A stretch of DNA of 64,000 nt from assembly GCF_014203535.1 (NCBI RefSeq), contig NZ_JACHJI010000005.1, positions 460,069 through 524,068 on the forward strand, written 5' to 3'. Of this stretch, positions 17,730-26,801 are shown in pieces (the first letter of the stretch is position 1; every line of letters begins with the position of its first letter). This stretch comes from Streptomyces griseomycini (GTDB taxonomy: Bacteria; Actinomycetota; Actinomycetes; Streptomycetales; Streptomycetaceae). The translations under genes and the position numbers were made by a program. The notes under the pieces were generated by a model. That model saw only the letters and a program-made list of their open reading frames with translations. It did no database searches and was not told where the DNA came from.

Positions 17730-18248
17730 CTACTCCGCCCCGGGCTCGAAGTCTTCGAGGAAGTAGCTGTCGTGCCGGATACGAAACTGCTTAAGCTCCT
17801 CGCCACCGCGCTGCGCCATCTCCGCGACGTGCTCGAAGTATTCTTCGCGCGGGGCACCCGGGGAGAAGAGCATGAGCATGGACATGGGCTCGTCGGTCAC
17901 GTTTTTGAAGGCGTGCAGGCCGCCGACCGGTACGTACAGGAAGTCGCCCTCGCGGCCGGTGACCCACTTCTCGCCGTTGTAGAACTCCAGTTCGCCGGAG
18001 AGGACGTAGAAGGACTCCGACATCGCCCTGTGGAAGTGGGTCTTGGCTCCAGCGGACCGTGCACCCAGCTCCACCTTGTACAGGCCGAACTCGCCGCCGG
18101 TTGACTGGTTGGTGGCGAGGTAGTGGGTAGAGGCGCCGGGTGAGGAGACATCCGGCGGGGTGTCGGCCGGTCGGAAAACCGCGTTCACTTCGCCCTTGTC
18201 GCCGTGGTAGCGGGGCTCCGGGTACTCGAGGTATTCCAGGTACGACAT
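17730..18248 (-). CDS. Cupin domain protein
   Basis: A 172-residue single-domain cupin. Motif 1 is AKTHFHRAMSESFYVLSGEL (H-x-H-x(5)-E, about residues 70-88) and motif 2 includes GDFLYVPVGGLHAFKN with the fourth ligand His, giving a likely three-His/one-Glu metal site. C-terminal segments ARPREEYFEHVAEMA-like and FRIRHDSYFLEDFE form helices. Function is likely a small-molecule dioxygenase, isomerase or sensor; the substrate is unknown. ATG at 18248 follows AAGGAG. It is monocistronic. Confidence 0.8.
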   Translation of the reverse strand: MSYLEYLEYPEPRYHGDKGEVNAVFRPADTPPDVSSPGASTHYLATNQSTGGEFGLYKVELGARSAGAKTHFHRAMSESFYVLSGELEFYNGEKWVTGREGDFLYVPVGGLHAFKNVTDEPMSMLMLFSPGAPREEYFEHVAEMAQRGGEELKQFRIRHDSYFLEDFEPGAE

Positions 18249-19015
18249 GATGCGCTCCTTCTGGCGGGTCTCCACCAGCATGGTGGCCCCCGCCCCCAGA
18301 AAGCGACATCGGGCCTTCGGGTGGTCTTGGGTCGCCCAGGGCTGGGGACCCAGGCCGTGTTTGAGGTCTCGGCTTGACTCCGGCCGCCACCTGCTCGGGA
18401 TGGAACCACCGCTGTGCCAGGGCGCCTCCGCAGATTCCGCCCAAGCCGCTGTCGTCGACGCCGCCGATCCCGCGGCATTGCGCGCCCACCACGAGGCGTT
18501 CTCCCGCGACCGCGGTCCGGACGCCGGTTCGGCGTCCACCGGTGTCCCGATGCCGATGTGCTGCGGCACAGCCGACCCCTGGCACGGACCGGTGCGCGGA
18601 GTCGCTCCACGCACCGGAGCCGCCTTCTTCCCCGTGCCCGATGCCGGTCACCGCGACGGCCGGGTGCGGTCTGCCGAAGGCCTGCCCCATGTCCCGCACC
18701 TCCTTGCCACTGGATGACGGTGGTCAACGTCCGCGGCCGGCGCCACGTTCGCCGCGTCCGCGAGGTGCAGGTCCAGGGCGTGGTGACGGACACGGACGGA
18801 CCGGGTCGTGCCCAGGTGGTCCTCTGTGATCTCCGGCATGACGACCCGGCTCATCCAGCGGTGAAGGCCGTCGACCGCGTTGAAGGCGGCCTCTCACCCG
18901 GGCTCGGCCTGGGCCACTGGTTCGGCGCGCGGCCGGGACCGGGGGAGGAAGCCCTCGTCCCGCAGGCCGGGCGACTGTCCCCCGCGGCGGTCCCCGGCAA
19001 CAGTCGAGGGCGGGG
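18249..19015. other. Long gap without a supported gene
   Basis: About 770 bases with several long but compositionally poor frames. The most gene-like is leftward near 18650-18854 (MPEITEDHLGTTRSVRVRHH) and rightward near 18430-18560 (AAVVDAADPAALRAHHEAFS). Neither has a ribosome site or known family. Probably decayed coding sequence. Confidence 0.35.
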
Positions 19016-20119
19016 TCAGCCGCCGGACGTCCGTCCCCGGCGCACCTGGGGCGTCTTCGCGGCCTCGGCCTCCGCCTTGGCGTCGCTCACCGCGGCGGCG
19101 GCCTGCTTCCCGGCCTCGTCAGCAGCCGTGGCGGCGTCGGGGGAAACGGTCGCTCCTGCATTGAGCTGCGGAATCCGGACTGCGTCCGACGTGTCGTCGG
19201 CGGCGGTTCCTGCTTCCCCGGAGGGCACAGGGTGGGCAGGGCCTCCCGCCGACCCGTCACCGAACGCACGGGTGACGGTCCGAACCGCCTCGGTCAGCTC
19301 GCCCGGGATCACCCAGAACGTGTTGTTGTCGCTGCCTGCCAGGTGCGGGAGCGTTTCCAGGTACTTGTAGGCCAGGACCTTCGGGTCGGCGTTGTTGCGA
19401 TGGACGGCCTGGAAGACGAGCTCCACCGCCTTGGCCTCGCCGTCCGCCCGCAGGATCATGGCCTGTTGCGCGCCCTGGGCCTCCAGGATGTCCTTCTGCT
19501 TCGTGCCTTCCGCGGTAAGGATCTTGGCTTGCCGTTCCCCTTCGGCGTGCAGGATGGCCGCGCGCTTGTCGCGCTCGGCCCGCATCTGCTTCTCCATCGC
19601 TTCCTTGATGGTGTGCGGTGGATCGATGGCCTTGATCTCGACACGGTTGACCCGGATGCCCCACTTGCCGGTGGCGTCGTCGAGGACGGCGCGGAGCCGG
19701 GAATTGATCTCCTCACGCGAGGTGAGCGTCTCCTCCAGATCCATGCTGCCGATGACGTTGCGCAGCGTGGTCACGGTGAGCTGATCAATCGCCTGGAGGT
19801 AGTCAGCGACCTCGTAGGCCGCCGCCCGCGGGTCCGTGATCTGGTAGTAGAGCACGGTGTCGATGTTCACCACGAGGTTGTCCTCGGTGATCACCGGCCT
19901 GGGGTCGGATGAATAGACCTGCTCGCGCACGTCGAGTTTGGTGTTGATGCGATCCGCCACGGGCAGGACCAGGTTCAGGCCGGGTTGCAGCGTCCGGCGG
20001 TACCGGCCGAACCTCTCGATGTTGTAGCGGCGCGCCTGCGGGACGATCCGCACGGTGGAGGCCACGAGGAAGACGACGACGAGGACCACCACGAGAATGG
20101 GAATGACAACCGGGTCCAC
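19016..20119 (-). CDS. SPFH domain (stomatin/prohibitin-like) membrane protein
   Basis: A 367-residue protein: an N-terminal membrane anchor (residues 3-24), then the SPFH/band-7 domain (YNIERFGRYRRTLQPGLNLV, NLVVNIDTVLYYQITDPRAA, INSRLRAVLDDATGKWGIRV), and a coiled-coil region rich in AEGERQAKILTAEGTKQKD from about 190 to 240. It ends in an Ala-rich, probably disordered tail. These proteins form ring-like assemblies that organise membranes and protect against stress. It starts at GTG 20119 after GGAGG and lies 29 bases downstream of the NfeD gene, the classic NfeD-SPFH operon. Confidence 0.9.
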   Translation of the reverse strand: MDPVVIPILVVVLVVVFLVASTVRIVPQARRYNIERFGRYRRTLQPGLNLVLPVADRINTKLDVREQVYSSDPRPVITEDNLVVNIDTVLYYQITDPRAAAYEVADYLQAIDQLTVTTLRNVIGSMDLEETLTSREEINSRLRAVLDDATGKWGIRVNRVEIKAIDPPHTIKEAMEKQMRAERDKRAAILHAEGERQAKILTAEGTKQKDILEAQGAQQAMILRADGEAKAVELVFQAVHRNNADPKVLAYKYLETLPHLAGSDNNTFWVIPGELTEAVRTVTRAFGDGSAGGPAHPVPSGEAGTAADDTSDAVRIPQLNAGATVSPDAATAADEAGKQAAAAVSDAKAEAEAAKTPQVRRGRTSGG

Positions 20120-20148
20120 AGTGCCTCCGTTGCTGTGTGTTCAGCCGT

Positions 20149-20586
20149 TCACGGAAGGAGGTCGCGGGGGTGGACGATGGCCGTGGCACCTTCGATCTCC
20201 ATGACGTCCACCCACGCTCCCACCGGGATCACCAGGCTCTCGTCGAGGGCGCGGGCGGACCATTCCTCGCCGGAGAGCTTGATCAGGCCACGGGTCGCGG
20301 TGACCTCCTGCACGACCTCAGCCCGCTTGCCGATCAGTGCGTCGCTGCCCTCGCGTACGAGGGGTTGCTGTGCCATGTGCCGCAGCGAGACAGGGCGGAC
20401 GATGAGAAGGCCCGCTGCCGCTGCCACTCCGAAGGCCACGAGCTGGCCAAGGACACCGACACCGACACCGGCGACTACGGCGGCAACCAACGCAGCGCCC
20501 GCCAGCAACCCGAAGAACAGTGTCAGTGTGAAGAACTCCGCGGCACCCAGCGCTGCGGCGGCGAGTAGCCATACGAACCACGGCAT
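20149..20586 (-). CDS. NfeD-like membrane protein
   Basis: A 145-residue NfeD short form: hydrophobic segments at about 5-22, 25-45 and 48-62, then a C-terminal OB-fold (GSDALIGKRAEVVQEVTATR, then GLIKLSGEEWSARALDESLV and GAWVDVMEIEGATAIVHP). NfeD OB-folds pair with SPFH proteins, supporting the operon with the gene at 19016-20119. ATG at 20586 is preceded by GGGAGGGCG. Confidence 0.9.
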   Translation of the reverse strand: MPWFVWLLAAAALGAAEFFTLTLFFGLLAGAALVAAVVAGVGVGVLGQLVAFGVAAAAGLLIVRPVSLRHMAQQPLVREGSDALIGKRAEVVQEVTATRGLIKLSGEEWSARALDESLVIPVGAWVDVMEIEGATAIVHPRDLLP

Positions 20587-20589
20587 CGG

Positions 20590-20931
20590 ATCGCCCTCCC
20601 TCAGGGGCCTTCTTTACCAAGCTACCTTCCGGGACACCGGGCAGACAGAGCACGGACAGCTGTGGTCCCCGCTCGTTGAAGGGCTCGCCCTGATCGGTGG
20701 CGGTGCCTGCGGGCAGCTGAACGACTGCCGTGATCATGAGCGTCTGGAAGAGATCAAGGACCGGACGACCACGGTGGCCAAGACGGCGGAGCACGCGTGG
20801 CAGGAATGGACGGCGACGCCGGGGGCGGCGGGGGGAGGCTGCGGGCCGGCGCTGTCAGGTCGAGTGGTGGCCTTCTCGGGCGGCATGATCATCTGTCTGG
20901 TCGAATCGCTGGAGGGGCCGTCCGGGGTGGC
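20590..20931. other. Gap with an open but unidentified rightward frame
   Basis: An uninterrupted rightward stretch reads GQLNDCRDHERLEEIKDRTT and VAKTAEHAWQEWTATPGAAG. It has no clear start and leads into the IS6 remnant. Not recognised. Confidence 0.3.
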
Positions 20932-21500
20932 GCCGTCGTACCGGGGGTTCCGCTTCCCTCCGGGGGCCGTCTCCCACTGTGGGTGGCCGTACCACCGCTT
21001 CACCCTGAGCCCTGCGCGACATCGAGGAGCTGATGCTCGAGCGCGGTATCGAGGTCGGCCACGAGACAGTCCACCAGTGGACGCGCCGGTCCGGCCCGGC
21101 TTATGCCGCTGCCCTGCGTCGGCGCCGCCCGGGGCCTGGTGGCAAGAGGCATCCGGACGAGACGTCCGTCAGGATCAACGGCGTGCGGCGGCACCTGTGG
21201 CGGGCCGGGGACCAGCGCGGGAACGTGCTCGACATCCTGCTGCAGAACCGACGGGACGAGGCCGCGGCCAGACGTTCAGAAGCCGATGTAGAGGACCCGG
21301 CCGGTGCCGCGGGTGATCGTCACTGACAAGCTCCGTTCCCGCGGCGTCGCCCACCGCGCGGTGATGCCCTCGGTCGAACACCGTTTCCGGCCCCGCCGTC
21401 ACCTCCTCACCGCCCCGGACCGCCGTGCCGGGATGATCATCCGCTTCGCGGTCTGGGACCAGATCACCGATGTCGCCACCCTGCCCGCCGTAGCCTGGGC
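20932..21500 (+). pseudogene. IS6 family transposase remnant
   Basis: Pieces of one IS6-type transposase appear in order over several frames: YRGFRFPPGAVSHCGWPYHR, MLERGIEVGHETVHQWTRRS, DETSVRINGVRRHLWRAGDQ with the first DDE Asp region, then MPRVIVTDKLRSRGVAHRAV, MPSVEHRF and the C-terminal IRFAVWDQITDVATLPAVA. At least three frameshifts and a small internal deletion (the R-A-E-N-S-H-Q segment) leave it inactive. Length of a normal IS6 transposase is about 235 residues, so most of the gene is still present. Confidence 0.75.
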
Positions 21501-21774
21501 AACGGTCGCCACCGAAGCCGGAACGCGCCGAACCGGAGCCCACCCTCAAACACGCGCTCAACCTGACAATGCCCCTGCTGCGCATGCCGCGGTGCTCGCG
21601 GACCTGCTGCTCGGCGGCCCGTTCGGCGGCCGCTGTCCGCGCGAACTGGTCGGTGCGGTCCAGGTCCTCGGCGACCTCTCGGGCCCGCTCCTGGCCGGGG
21701 GTGGACGGGCGCGGCCAGGGCCTGGCGCTCGGCCTCGGCCTGGCGGTCGAGGGCGGCGGCCGGGCGCTCGACGA

Positions 21775-21905
21775 TCAGCGATGTGAGCCGCTGGCAGGCC
21801 TGAGGTCCTGGCGGATCTTCCGCGGGGCCCGGATCAGCCCCAACCGTATGCCCGTCATCACCAAGGCCCTCCTCATCCTGGAGAGGCAACGCTGGGAAGG
21901 CTCGC
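21775..21905 (+). pseudogene. IS5 transposase C-terminal fragment
   Basis: The rightward frame LRSWRIFRGARISPNRMPVI and TKALLILERQRWE is the terminal helix pair of an IS5-type transposase (L-K-S-W-R-I-F-R-x-x-R-x-S-P-N-R-M). No upstream transposase domain in frame is present, except for debris between 21500 and 21775. Confidence 0.65.
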
Positions 21906-22015
21906 CGTTTCCCTCCCAGCCCCGGACGTGCCGCGGAAGGGCCGCTGCGGTCACCACCGCGACCGGCCGGCTGCGAGGGCCGGCCCTCCGCAGCCATGAG
22001 GGCACTGTCCTCACC

Positions 22016-23962
22016 TCAAGGAGTAACGACGGGGAAGCGGTGGTCCGGAGTGTCCAGGACCGACAGGAGCTGCGCCAGCTGAGAGCCATCACCCGTCATG
22101 GTGATGCCGTCGGTGCTCTTGTCGGCGAGCAGTGCGAGGAGCTGGGACCTGGTCATCGTCATGGTCAGCCCCGCGTCGGGGCCGGGGTCCGCGTCGGTGG
22201 TCCAGGTGAGCAGGCCGTTGGCGAGGCGGAGGTGCCAGTAGGCGTCGCCGATGTGCCAGTCGATGGCGAGACGCAGCGACCAGGCGGCGGGTCCGTCGAC
22301 GCGCACGGCCAGTGAGTCGATGAGCTGTCCGACCGTCAGGGCCCGGTGCAGGTCGGGGCCCATGGTGGCCTTGGGGGCCGGCTCGGTGCCGTGCACGAGC
22401 TCCTGGGCGCCGGTGAGGTAGAAGTTGCGCCACACCGCGTTCTCGCAGGCGCGTCCCAGGCGGACGTAGAGGCCGGCGAGTTGGCGCTTCGCCTTGGTGT
22501 CGGTCGGATCGTTGAAGACGGCGTGGTTGAGGAGGGTCACGGCGAAGCGCAGATCACCCTTGCCGCTGTAGTGCCGGGCACGTGCCCGGACGGCCGCCTG
22601 TCCGCCGAGGGACTCGACCCACCGGCGCGCCTCCTCGGTCGGCGGATGTTCCCACAGGTGCGCGGGGTTGGCGTCGAACCAGCCCATGTAGCGCTGGTAG
22701 ACGGCCTTGACGTTGTGGCTGAGGGAGCCGTAGTAGCCGCGGTTGGCCCATACCCGCTCCAGTTGCGGCGGGAGTCGGAGGCTTTCCGCGATCTCGGTCC
22801 CGTTCAGGCCCTTGTTGATCAGGCGGACGGTCTGGTCGTGCAGGTAGCCGTAGAGATCCCGCTGCTGTGTGAGCAGGGCGATGATGTTGTCGTTGCCCCA
22901 GGTGGGCCAGTGGTGGGAGGCGAACGCCACGTCGGCCGCGCCCGTGTAGAGGCCGATCGACTCCGTCAGGTACCCGGCCCAGGCGTGCGCGTCGCGGACC
23001 TGGGCGCCGCGCAGGGTGAGGATGTTGTGCATGGTGTGGGTGGCGTTCTCCGCCATGCACACCGCCCGCAGGTCGGGGAAGAGGAAGTTCATCTCCTCCT
23101 GGCACTCCGTGCCCGGGGTCATCTGGAAACGGATCCTGACCCCGTCGAGGACGACTTCCTCTCCAGTGGCCTCGACGTACCGGGTGGGGGGTATCAGGCC
23201 GACGGTGCCGGTGGAGACCGCGAGGCCGAGGCCGCAGCCGACGTGTCCGCCGGCCTCGGTGGGCAGCTTGGTGCCGTACATGTAGCCGGCGCGGCGGGAC
23301 ATGGCCGGGCCGACGTAGACGTTCTCGCTGACCGCGTGCTCCATGAAGCCCTGCGGCGCGAGAACGGGTGTGCCATCGGCGCCGTCGGGCAGGACGCCCC
23401 GGCAGCCGCCGAAGTGGTCGACGTGGGGGTGGGTGTAGATCATCGCCTTGACCGGGCGGTTCCCGCGGTGGTCGCGGTAGAGCCGGAGGGCCGCGGCCGC
23501 GGTCTCGACGGAGGTCAGGGGGTCGATGACGATGATGCCGGTGTCGCCCTCGACGACGGTCATGTTGGACAGGTCGAGGCCACGGATCTGGTAGATCCGG
23601 TCCGTGACCTCGTAGAGCCCTTGGCGGGACAAGAGCCTGGCCTGCCGCCACAGGCTCGGATCGACGGTCGTCGGCGGGGTGTCTGCGGCGTCGGCGAGGA
23701 AGCGGTGGGCGTCGGCGTCCCAGGCGGTTCTGCCGGAGGGCGTGGTGATCGGTCCGCCGGTGTACGCGGCGACGAAGCCGCGGTCGGCGTCGGCGAAGTC
23801 GGTCCGGTCGTCGTAGGGGAGATCGCCGGTGCGGGTGGGAGACGGCGTTCCGGCGGGCCGGGGGCCGGGGGAGGCCCCGGACGTCTGCGGGTTCAGGGGC
23901 ACGGTCGCCGCGGCGGCGCCCGCGGCGGCGGCGACGAAGCCGCGCCGGTTCATGGGGTTCAT
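22016..23962 (-). CDS. Secreted alkyl/aryl sulfatase (SdsA1-like)
   Basis: A 648-residue zinc-dependent sulfatase of the metallo-beta-lactamase fold, cleaving alkyl sulfate esters to alcohol and sulfate. A twin-arginine signal is seen (NRRGFVAAAAGAAAATV, residues 5-21). The metal site THPHVDHFGG lies at about 177-186, with further ligand regions MTPGTECQEEMNF and AENATHTMHN. The alkylsulfatase dimerisation domain (HLWEHPPTEEARRWVES onward) and a C-terminal SCP2-like domain follow (GLTMTMTRSQLLALLADKST), as in SdsA1. ATG at 23962 has AAAGG eight bases upstream. It is 85 bases downstream of the MFS gene and probably in its operon. Confidence 0.9.
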   Translation of the reverse strand: MNPMNRRGFVAAAAGAAAATVPLNPQTSGASPGPRPAGTPSPTRTGDLPYDDRTDFADADRGFVAAYTGGPITTPSGRTAWDADAHRFLADAADTPPTTVDPSLWRQARLLSRQGLYEVTDRIYQIRGLDLSNMTVVEGDTGIIVIDPLTSVETAAAALRLYRDHRGNRPVKAMIYTHPHVDHFGGCRGVLPDGADGTPVLAPQGFMEHAVSENVYVGPAMSRRAGYMYGTKLPTEAGGHVGCGLGLAVSTGTVGLIPPTRYVEATGEEVVLDGVRIRFQMTPGTECQEEMNFLFPDLRAVCMAENATHTMHNILTLRGAQVRDAHAWAGYLTESIGLYTGAADVAFASHHWPTWGNDNIIALLTQQRDLYGYLHDQTVRLINKGLNGTEIAESLRLPPQLERVWANRGYYGSLSHNVKAVYQRYMGWFDANPAHLWEHPPTEEARRWVESLGGQAAVRARARHYSGKGDLRFAVTLLNHAVFNDPTDTKAKRQLAGLYVRLGRACENAVWRNFYLTGAQELVHGTEPAPKATMGPDLHRALTVGQLIDSLAVRVDGPAAWSLRLAIDWHIGDAYWHLRLANGLLTWTTDADPGPDAGLTMTMTRSQLLALLADKSTDGITMTGDGSQLAQLLSVLDTPDHRFPVVTP

Positions 23963-24047
23963 ACGTGCGCACCTTTCTCGAGGTCGGTCGCGGGGGGAAG
24001 CTGTCGAAGCTGGGAGGGGTGGAGGCGAGGGAGTCCGGCGTCGCCCG

Positions 24048-25385
24048 TCAGGGCGGGGACGGGGCCCGTTCCGTGTGCAGGCCCATCCGTCGCGCGTCCT
24101 GCTCCGGCCGGATGGCGATGACGGCCGACGCGCCCGACAGCAGCATCACCGCGGCCGCGATGAGGAACGCGGTCGCGTATCCGGAGGACGCGGTCTCCGC
24201 CGCGTCGATGAGACGGCCGGTGACGAAGGGGGCGATCAGGCCGGGGAGGGTGCCGGTCGCGGCGACGATGCCGAAGACGGCGCCGCGCTGGGCCGCGGGA
24301 ACGACCTCGGCGGCGGTCACGTAGTGCAGGGGGATCGCGACGGCGACCGTGCCGAAGGCGACCCCGATCAGCAGCAGGCGGATGACGGGGCCGTCGGCGA
24401 AGGGGAACGCGGCCATGGCGCAGGCCGCGACGCACACCGCGCTTCCCTGGGCGGCGCCGCTGGACCAACGGCTGGACACCCCTCGCGCCTTGAGGGCGTC
24501 CATGAGCGGGGAAACGGTCAGCAGCAGAACGAGGCTGAGGGCGGAGACGGCGCTGACGGTGGTCGCGACCGCGTGGGGGCTCAGGTCGAGCTCGGTCCTG
24601 AGGTAGGCGGGCAGCCAGGCGTGGGCCAGGGCGAGCGCCCAGGCGGCTCCGAAGGCACTGGCGATGCTGCCCAGCACGGTTCCGGTCAGCAGCAGCCGGC
24701 GGTACGGCAGCCGCTTCGCGGGCCGCGGACTGTCACCCCGCGGGGGACGTGCCTCGTCGTAGGGGCCGTCGTGGCCCGTCCGCCACCACACCAGGGCCCA
24801 GAGCAGACTGACGACGGCGAGGGCGGCGTACGCCGATCGCCATCCGAAGTCCGTGATGAGCCAGGTGAGCACGGGCGCGGAGACGAGCGTGCCGATCGCG
24901 GCGCCGCCGATCTGCAGCGCCGAGGGAAGTCCGCGCCGCTCGGGCGGGAACCACTTGTACAGCGCGTGCATGGACATCGAGGCCGCCGGCCCTTCCGCGG
25001 CGCCCAGCAGGACGCGGCCCGCGATCAGGGTCGGAACCGCCGCCACGGCCAGCACGGGCAGCTGGGCGACCGCCCACAGCAGAGCCATCACGAAGAGCAT
25101 GGTCCTGCTGGAGATGCGGGAGGAGAAGAATCCGACGACGAGTCCGGAGAGGCTGAACAGAAGGTAGAAGGAGCTCGAGATCAGCCCGTAGGTGCCGTTG
25201 CTGATGTGCAGCTCGTCCATGATCGGGACGGCGGCGAGGCCGAGGACCGACTTGTCGGCGAAGTTGACGACCATGAACGTGACGATCATGACCGTCACCA
25301 GCCAGGCGCGGCGGCGGTCGTGCGGGCGACCGGCCGTCCGGTCGGTGCTGCGGCTGACGGGGGGCGCGGAGGATCGGGGTGCCAT
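24048..25385 (-). CDS. MFS transporter, anion:cation symporter (ACS) type
   Basis: A 445-residue, 12-helix major facilitator. It has the ACS-type N-terminus (VTFMVVNFADKSVLGLAAVP), the helix 2-3 loop region (LVVGFFSSRISSRTMLFVMA), a central cytoplasmic loop (GPYDEARPPRGDSPRPAKR) and the second-half repeat (ISP-type PLMDALKARGVSSRW). ACS transporters import organic anions such as phthalate, glucarate or carboxylates. ATG at 25385 follows AGGAG. Position between the alkylsulfatase and the acyl-CoA genes suggests uptake of an anionic substrate such as an alkyl sulfate or carboxylate; this is inference. Confidence 0.85.
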   Translation of the reverse strand: MAPRSSAPPVSRSTDRTAGRPHDRRRAWLVTVMIVTFMVVNFADKSVLGLAAVPIMDELHISNGTYGLISSSFYLLFSLSGLVVGFFSSRISSRTMLFVMALLWAVAQLPVLAVAAVPTLIAGRVLLGAAEGPAASMSMHALYKWFPPERRGLPSALQIGGAAIGTLVSAPVLTWLITDFGWRSAYAALAVVSLLWALVWWRTGHDGPYDEARPPRGDSPRPAKRLPYRRLLLTGTVLGSIASAFGAAWALALAHAWLPAYLRTELDLSPHAVATTVSAVSALSLVLLLTVSPLMDALKARGVSSRWSSGAAQGSAVCVAACAMAAFPFADGPVIRLLLIGVAFGTVAVAIPLHYVTAAEVVPAAQRGAVFGIVAATGTLPGLIAPFVTGRLIDAAETASSGYATAFLIAAAVMLLSGASAVIAIRPEQDARRMGLHTERAPSPP

Positions 25386-25577
25386 GGGTGACTCCTGCGG
25401 ATGCGGGTGGAGCAGGGGGTCGGGCGTGGACGTGGTGGGGCCGGCGGAGGCGGGCGGCCGGCGGTGCGTGTTCGGTGGGCGTGCCCCGGCCGGGCGCGCT
25501 TGCGGTCCCGGTTCCACCGGCGAGCGGTGGTGTTCGGGGCACGGGGCTCGGAGTACGGGGGGCGGCCCAGGACGCGG

Positions 25578-25612
25578 GGCCCGGGGCACCGCCCCGGGCG
25601 GTGCCCCGGGCC
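25578..25612 (-). terminator. Rho-independent-type hairpin after the acyl-CoA dehydrogenase gene
   Basis: A perfect 16-bp GC-rich inverted repeat with a 3-base loop sits six bases beyond the stop of the gene at 25618. No T-run follows, as is usual in Streptomyces. It would separate the acyl-CoA genes from the MFS and sulfatase genes, or act as a partial attenuator. Confidence 0.65.
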
Positions 25613-25617
25613 GCCGG

Positions 25618-26787
25618 TCAGACGAGCGCCTTGACGATGGCGTTCTTGTGGATCTCGGTGGTGCCGGTGACGATTCGGAACATGCGCAGGGTCCGGAAGA
25701 TCTGCTCCACTTCGTGACCGCGCGTCAGGCCGTCCTTGCCGTGGATCTGCACGGCCTGGTCCGCCGCGCGGAAGCACGCTTCGGCGGTGAACAGTTTGCA
25801 CATGTTCGCCTCGACCGCGATGTTCTCGCCGCGGTCGGCCTTGGCGGCGGTGGCGAGGACCATCGACCGGGCCGCGTAGAGGTCGGTGGCCATGTCGGCG
25901 AGCTTGTGCTGGATGGCCTGGAGCGCGAGCAGCGGCTGTCCGAACGCGACGCGGGTCCTCGCGTGGGCGACGGACAGGTCCCAGGCGCGCCGGGCGGCGC
26001 CGATGAGGGAGGGGCAGTGGAGCAGCCGGTTGAGGGTGATGCGGCCGATGCCGATGCGCAGCCCCTGGCCGATCTCACCGAGCAGGTTCGCGGCCGGGAT
26101 CCGGCAGTCCTCGAGGACGAGGTCGCCTTCCATCTGCTGTCCGGACATGGGAACTGCACCGTCCAGGACACGGCAGCCGGGGGTGTCCAGGTCGACGAGG
26201 AAGGCGCTGTACGTCTCCTCGCTGTGCGCCATCCGGGCGACGACGACGGCGAAGTCGGCGAACGGGGCGGCGGAGCTGAACACCTTGTGCCCGTTCAGCA
26301 CGTACGTGTCGCCGTCCGGGGTCGCGGTGGTCGTCATGCGGCGCACGTCCGAGCCCGCGTCCTGTTCGGTGAGGGAGAAGCAGCAGGCGCGCTCGCCCCG
26401 GACCACCGGGAGCAGGTAGCGCTCCCGTTGCTGTTCGGTGGCGTACTTCATGAGGGCGCCGACCCGCAGCGGCCCGCCCATGTCACCGAGGACCGAGTGG
26501 GACAGGGCCGCCCCGGAGGCGGTGAGTTCCTCCTTGAGGGCGCACAGCTCGGTGAAGTTCAGTCCCTGGCCGCCGAGTTCCGGGGGCAGGCTGATGCCGT
26601 AGAAACCGAGTTCGGCGCTGCGCTTCCAGACGCGTTCCAGGGTGGGCCGGTCCAGCCGGCTCTCGGGGGTGATGCCGTGTGCGTGCTCGTAGGGGAGGAG
26701 TTCGTCGGTCAGGTAGGTGCGCAGGCGGCCGACGAGGTCCTGCAGGCGGGGGTTGTCGTCGTAGGAGGGGGCGAGGGTGTAGGGCAT
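25618..26787 (-). CDS. Acyl-CoA dehydrogenase family protein
   Basis: A 389-residue flavoprotein: an N-terminal helical domain (GFYGISLPPELGGQGLNFTE), the FAD/substrate signature CCFSLTEQDAGSDVRRM (about residues 130-146), a beta-domain with YVLNGHKVFSSAAPFADFAV, and the C-terminal helical domain with RVAFGQPLLALQAIQHKLAD and AVQIHGKDGLTRGHEVEQIF. It oxidises an acyl-CoA to the enoyl-CoA. In the common catalytic motif Y-E-G-T the Glu is Thr here (RIVTGTTEIHKN), so the base must lie elsewhere or the activity is atypical. ATG at 26787 is preceded by AGGAA; the gap to the acyl-CoA ligase stop is 14 bases, so they form one operon. Confidence 0.9.
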   Translation of the reverse strand: MPYTLAPSYDDNPRLQDLVGRLRTYLTDELLPYEHAHGITPESRLDRPTLERVWKRSAELGFYGISLPPELGGQGLNFTELCALKEELTASGAALSHSVLGDMGGPLRVGALMKYATEQQRERYLLPVVRGERACCFSLTEQDAGSDVRRMTTTATPDGDTYVLNGHKVFSSAAPFADFAVVVARMAHSEETYSAFLVDLDTPGCRVLDGAVPMSGQQMEGDLVLEDCRIPAANLLGEIGQGLRIGIGRITLNRLLHCPSLIGAARRAWDLSVAHARTRVAFGQPLLALQAIQHKLADMATDLYAARSMVLATAAKADRGENIAVEANMCKLFTAEACFRAADQAVQIHGKDGLTRGHEVEQIFRTLRMFRIVTGTTEIHKNAIVKALV

Positions 26788-26801
26788 GGGGCGGTTCCTG
26801 T

